Assembly (NCBI RefSeq): GCF_017114985.1
Contig: NZ_JABXKP010000043.1
Span: 59,024 to 103,072, forward strand
Direction of reading: 5' to 3'
DNA from: Nostoc sp. JL33
GTDB taxonomy: Bacteria > Cyanobacteriota > Cyanobacteriia > Cyanobacteriales > Nostocaceae
DNA length: 44,049 bases
The position numbers were made by a program, and so were the translations under genes. Every line of letters starts with the position of its first letter. Position 1 is the stretch's first letter. Under the pieces are notes generated by a model, which saw only the letters and a program-made list of their open reading frames with translations, was not told the origin of the DNA and did no database searches. Shown piece after piece: positions 41,523 to 44,049 of the stretch.

Positions 41523-43109
41523 GTGACCGACTGGCGCTTTCACTCCTGCACCGCCTTTGCCCAGGAATAGTAACAAAGGTAATGAGCAAAGGAACCCTAT
41601 GCCTACGACTCGAAAGCAATCTGCGTAAGATAAAACAGCAGCTTGGGTATCTACTATTTGACTTAATAAAGCTAGTGCTTGTTGTTGCGCTGTTGTCGCA
41701 TCCATGCCTTGGCTTTGGAGTGCCCCGTTGAGCGCATCGAGTCGCTGATTGGTTTCTGGGTCATAAGGACTAAGTTTTGTTAACAAAATGTCCCGATGGA
41801 AAGCGTGTCGTCGGTCAAGCAGAGTGGTGAGTAAGGCAATGCCGATGCTACCACCCAGTTGTCGGGTGAGGTTGTAGAAACCAGAACCAGCAGAAACATC
41901 TTGTTTGGGTAGGGGGCCTAAAACTGCCAAACTCAAAGGGAGAAACATCAACACAGTAAAACCCCCACGCCACACCAATGGCCAGAATAAATCATCTGTG
42001 CCGGTTTGTGGGGTAATTGCTGCTAGTTGAAACATGACTCCAGATGATCCGACAGCGCCCATTGCAATTAAAAATCGGGCATCAATTTTACTAGACAGTT
42101 TGCCTAATAAAACCATAACGATCGCAGACGCTAAAGCCCCAGGTGCTAATAATAGTCCTGTCTGCGTTGCCGTAAAGTGCAGCACACTCTGAGCAAATAT
42201 CGGCACAGCAAAGAGTGTGCCATAAAGCCCCATACCCACTACTGCTGAGAGAACGCTTCCCGCAGCTAAAGAACGGTGACGTAAAACTCTCAAATCCACA
42301 GCAGGGTGATCTGTTTTCAGTTCTCGCCAAATAAACAACCCCAAGCCGATAATACTAGCGATCGCCAACGTGGTAATGAAACTGGAGGAAAACCAGTCGT
42401 CTGTCTCTCCTTCCTCTAACAAAGTTTGCATACAGCCAATAGCAATCACCAAAAACCCAATCCCGAACCAATCGACAGCTTGGCTTTGTGTTTGGCTCTT
42501 ATCTTTATCTTTGGGCAAAAATGCCAAGGACATCGCCACTGCAATGATCCCGAAGGGAATATTAACAAAGAAAATCCACCGCCAGCCTAAACCATCTACC
42601 AAGAATCCCCCTAATGTTGGGCCAATTGCTGGGCCAGAAATTACACCTACCCCAAAAACTGCCTGGGCGAATCCTTGTTCCGCAGGTGGAAAAGTCTCGA
42701 ACAAAATCGCTTGTCCTTTAGCTAGCAACCCGCCACCACATAAACCTTGAATAATTCGAGAAATAACTAGCATCGGTAGATTAAATGCCAACCCGCATAA
42801 AACCGAGGCAAGGGTAAAGCCAATCAACGAGAAGATGAAGTAGGTTTTGCGCCCAAAGTAATCTCCCAGCCATGCAGATAAGGGAATTAAGACGACATTG
42901 GCGATCGCATATCCAGTCACTACCCAACCTACTTCACTGACAGTTGCACCCAGGCTGGCTTGGATATCAGTCAGGGCAACGTTAACAATACTGGTATCAA
43001 TTACTTCTAATATTGCACCAAGGGAAGCCGTGAAAGCGATCGCCCACTTCAATGGCCCCTGCACATAACCAAATTGGTCAAAAGTCGAACCTTTAATGTT
43101 GGTAGCCAT
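41520..43109 (-). CDS. DHA2-family (EmrB/QacA-type) drug efflux transporter
   Basis: 529 residues, 14 membrane helices, proton-driven major facilitator. Seen: an Asp-containing first helix (EVIDTSIVNVALTDIQASLGA), motif A at GDYFGRKTYF, and the antiporter motif C at GVGVISGPAIGPTLGGFLVD. Residues about 200-215 (LPKDKDKSQTQSQ) are the central cytoplasmic loop. Substrate unknown. It is divergent from a TetR regulator with a palindromic operator candidate between them. The stop codon lies in a dispersed repeat. Confidence 0.93.
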   Translation of the reverse strand: MATNIKGSTFDQFGYVQGPLKWAIAFTASLGAILEVIDTSIVNVALTDIQASLGATVSEVGWVVTGYAIANVVLIPLSAWLGDYFGRKTYFIFSLIGFTLASVLCGLAFNLPMLVISRIIQGLCGGGLLAKGQAILFETFPPAEQGFAQAVFGVGVISGPAIGPTLGGFLVDGLGWRWIFFVNIPFGIIAVAMSLAFLPKDKDKSQTQSQAVDWFGIGFLVIAIGCMQTLLEEGETDDWFSSSFITTLAIASIIGLGLFIWRELKTDHPAVDLRVLRHRSLAAGSVLSAVVGMGLYGTLFAVPIFAQSVLHFTATQTGLLLAPGALASAIVMVLLGKLSSKIDARFLIAMGAVGSSGVMFQLAAITPQTGTDDLFWPLVWRGGFTVLMFLPLSLAVLGPLPKQDVSAGSGFYNLTRQLGGSIGIALLTTLLDRRHAFHRDILLTKLSPYDPETNQRLDALNGALQSQGMDATTAQQQALALLSQIVDTQAAVLSYADCFRVVGIGFLCSLPLLLFLGKGGAGVKAPVGH

Positions 43110-43190
43110 TATTACACAAATAATATTTGGAGGATGTCAAAGCGGTATCTGGCTTGGGCTAGTCCAAAGCTAAAGTTAAGTGTTGTATAT

Positions 43191-43209
43191 ATACGCTACG
43201 GTAGCGTAT
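43191..43209. promoter_or_regulatory. Palindromic operator candidate between efflux and TetR genes
   Basis: ATACGCTAC-G-GTAGCGTAT, 9-bp perfect arms in a 19-bp site, the usual size of a TetR-dimer operator. It is 82 bp before the efflux start and 193 bp before the TetR start, in tatata-rich DNA that suits a promoter. Repression of the pump, lifted by its substrate, is the standard inference for this layout. Confidence 0.65.
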
Positions 43210-43401
43210 CATATAAAAACGGTCAAGAGAGACTCCAATCAAAAGTGACAGAAATACCTATGCTAAAGATGGATGGTCACTGCTGCTGTTTTCGTGCATG
43301 AGAACTGGGTTATAGGGCTTATTTATTCCCCATAGGTTATGTTCTATGCCCAAAGGTAGAAGCAAATTGTCAAAAAGATATTGCTTGGGGATGATATTTT
43401 T

Positions 43402-44034
43402 ATGAGTAAGCAAATCAACAGCCCCTCTGGACGCCCACGCAGCATCCACGCCGATCAGGCTATTCTGCAAGCGACTTTGGATCTGCTTGCAGAGGTAGGA
43501 TATGAAAGCATGAGTATAGAAGCGATCGCTTCCCGTGCTGGAGTTGGAAAAACGACCATCTATCGGCGTTACACTTCCAAAGAAGAACTAGTTGCAGACG
43601 CGATAGAAAGTCTCAGAGATGATTTACTGATCCCCGATACTGGCAGATTTTGGGGAGACATGGATATCCTGATTAATAATGCCGCCACAAAAATAGATAG
43701 TCCCCTTGGTCGTCAGACGCTCGCCTTGATCATTAGTACAGCGTCTAGCAATCCTCAGTTTGCAGAGGTTTATTGGACAAAATATACCAAACTCCGACGT
43801 GAAGCATTTTCTAAAGTACTTGAGCGTGCCAAGTTTAGAGGGGAAATTCACAAGGATGCAGACGTAGACCTAATTATCGACCTTGTGAGTGGGTCACTAT
43901 ATTATGCACTGATATTCAAACCCACAACCGAGCCAGTAGAAGCATACATGCGCCGCACTATGAATCTGCTTCTCAAAGGTATTGGGAGTGGGGAGTGGGG
44001 AGTGGGGAGTGGGGAGTGGGGAGTGGGGAGTTAG
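43402..44034 (+). CDS. TetR/AcrR-family transcriptional regulator
   Basis: 210 residues. N-terminal HTH: ADQAILQATLDLLAEVGYESMSIEAIASRAGVGKTTIYRRYTSKEELVADAI. The rest is an all-helical ligand-binding/dimer domain of the TetR C-terminal type. The last ~17 residues (GSGEWGVGSGEWGVGS) are coded by a heptamer repeat, and the TAG comes from the next repeat type, so the natural end near MNLLLKG has probably been extended. ATG 43,402 (MSKQINSPSGRPRS) is preferred to an upstream TTG. Likely represses the divergent efflux gene. Confidence 0.9.
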   Translation: MSKQINSPSGRPRSIHADQAILQATLDLLAEVGYESMSIEAIASRAGVGKTTIYRRYTSKEELVADAIESLRDDLLIPDTGRFWGDMDILINNAATKIDSPLGRQTLALIISTASSNPQFAEVYWTKYTKLRREAFSKVLERAKFRGEIHKDADVDLIIDLVSGSLYYALIFKPTTEPVEAYMRRTMNLLLKGIGSGEWGVGSGEWGVGS

Positions 44035-44049
44035 GAGTTAGGAGTTAGG
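43982..44049. repeat. STRR heptamers, (ggggagt)n then (taggagt)n, to the window end
   Basis: About seven copies of gggagtg followed by at least three of ttaggag, continuing past the edge. The first block is read as the C-terminal tail of the TetR protein; the stop codon arises where the repeat unit changes. Same units as at 35,006 and 14,736. Confidence 0.9.

Overview
This window looks like chromosome from a filamentous, probably heterocyst-forming cyanobacterium of the Nostoc/Anabaena type. The evidence is many HIP1 octamers (GCGATCGC), tandem heptamer repeats (STRRs), a large stock of short dispersed palindromes, and typically cyanobacterial genes: NDH-1 subunit ndhJ, the ctaCDE/ctaA/ctaB oxidase cluster, the division gene ftn2 (ARC6 type), guaB3, and a protein kinase fused to a GUN4 domain. 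No tool was run; family assignments come from reading motifs.

Region 1 (1-10,712) is accessory in character. It opens with the 3' end of ndhJ and its terminator. A gene for an Rpn/PD-(D/E)XK-like putative nuclease follows, and then a second, broken copy of the ndhJ 3' end with the same terminator. So the nuclease gene sits between direct repeats of its neighbour. Next are a 931-residue XRE-NACHT-HEAT protein, a small membrane protein with a decayed partial copy, a translationally coupled DUF6888/DUF6887-like pair with non-ATG starts, a 21-bp minisatellite, a miniature inverted-repeat element, and an overlapping AAA/KAP-like ATPase plus TPR protein pair. The NACHT protein and the ATPase-TPR pair are the best candidates for a conflict or signalling system.

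Region 2 (11,102-23,853) holds signalling and respiration genes. A membrane-anchored PstS-like binding protein is paired with a Ser/Thr kinase. The aa3-type oxidase genes ctaC-ctaD-ctaE read leftward, and the heme A/O synthesis genes ctaA and ctaB read rightward, so structural genes and cofactor synthesis diverge from one 0.5-kb spacer. Two orphan HicB-like genes, a zinc-ribbon/kinase/GUN4 protein and a ferredoxin-MBL hydrolase follow.

Region 3 (24,051-41,250) is mostly housekeeping: ftn2, pdhA, a GalM-like epimerase, tRNA-Lys(UUU), class II aldolase, a nitrilase-family amidase, MarC, thioredoxin, GuaB3, YdcF, a PD-(D/E)XK protein, SbcD-like nuclease and PAPS reductase (cysH). It ends with an overlooked 34-codon membrane peptide that has its own terminator.

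Region 4 (41,520-44,049) is a 14-TM DHA2 efflux pump divergent from a TetR regulator, with a 19-bp perfect palindrome between them as probable operator. The TetR reading frame runs into a heptamer repeat at the window edge.

The spacers are rich in repeats: STRRs (including both spacers of the cta operon), GAGACG-type palindromes, and several terminal-inverted-repeat elements. In at least one case the duplicated ndhJ tail supplies a natural empty site that shows how such an element inserted.
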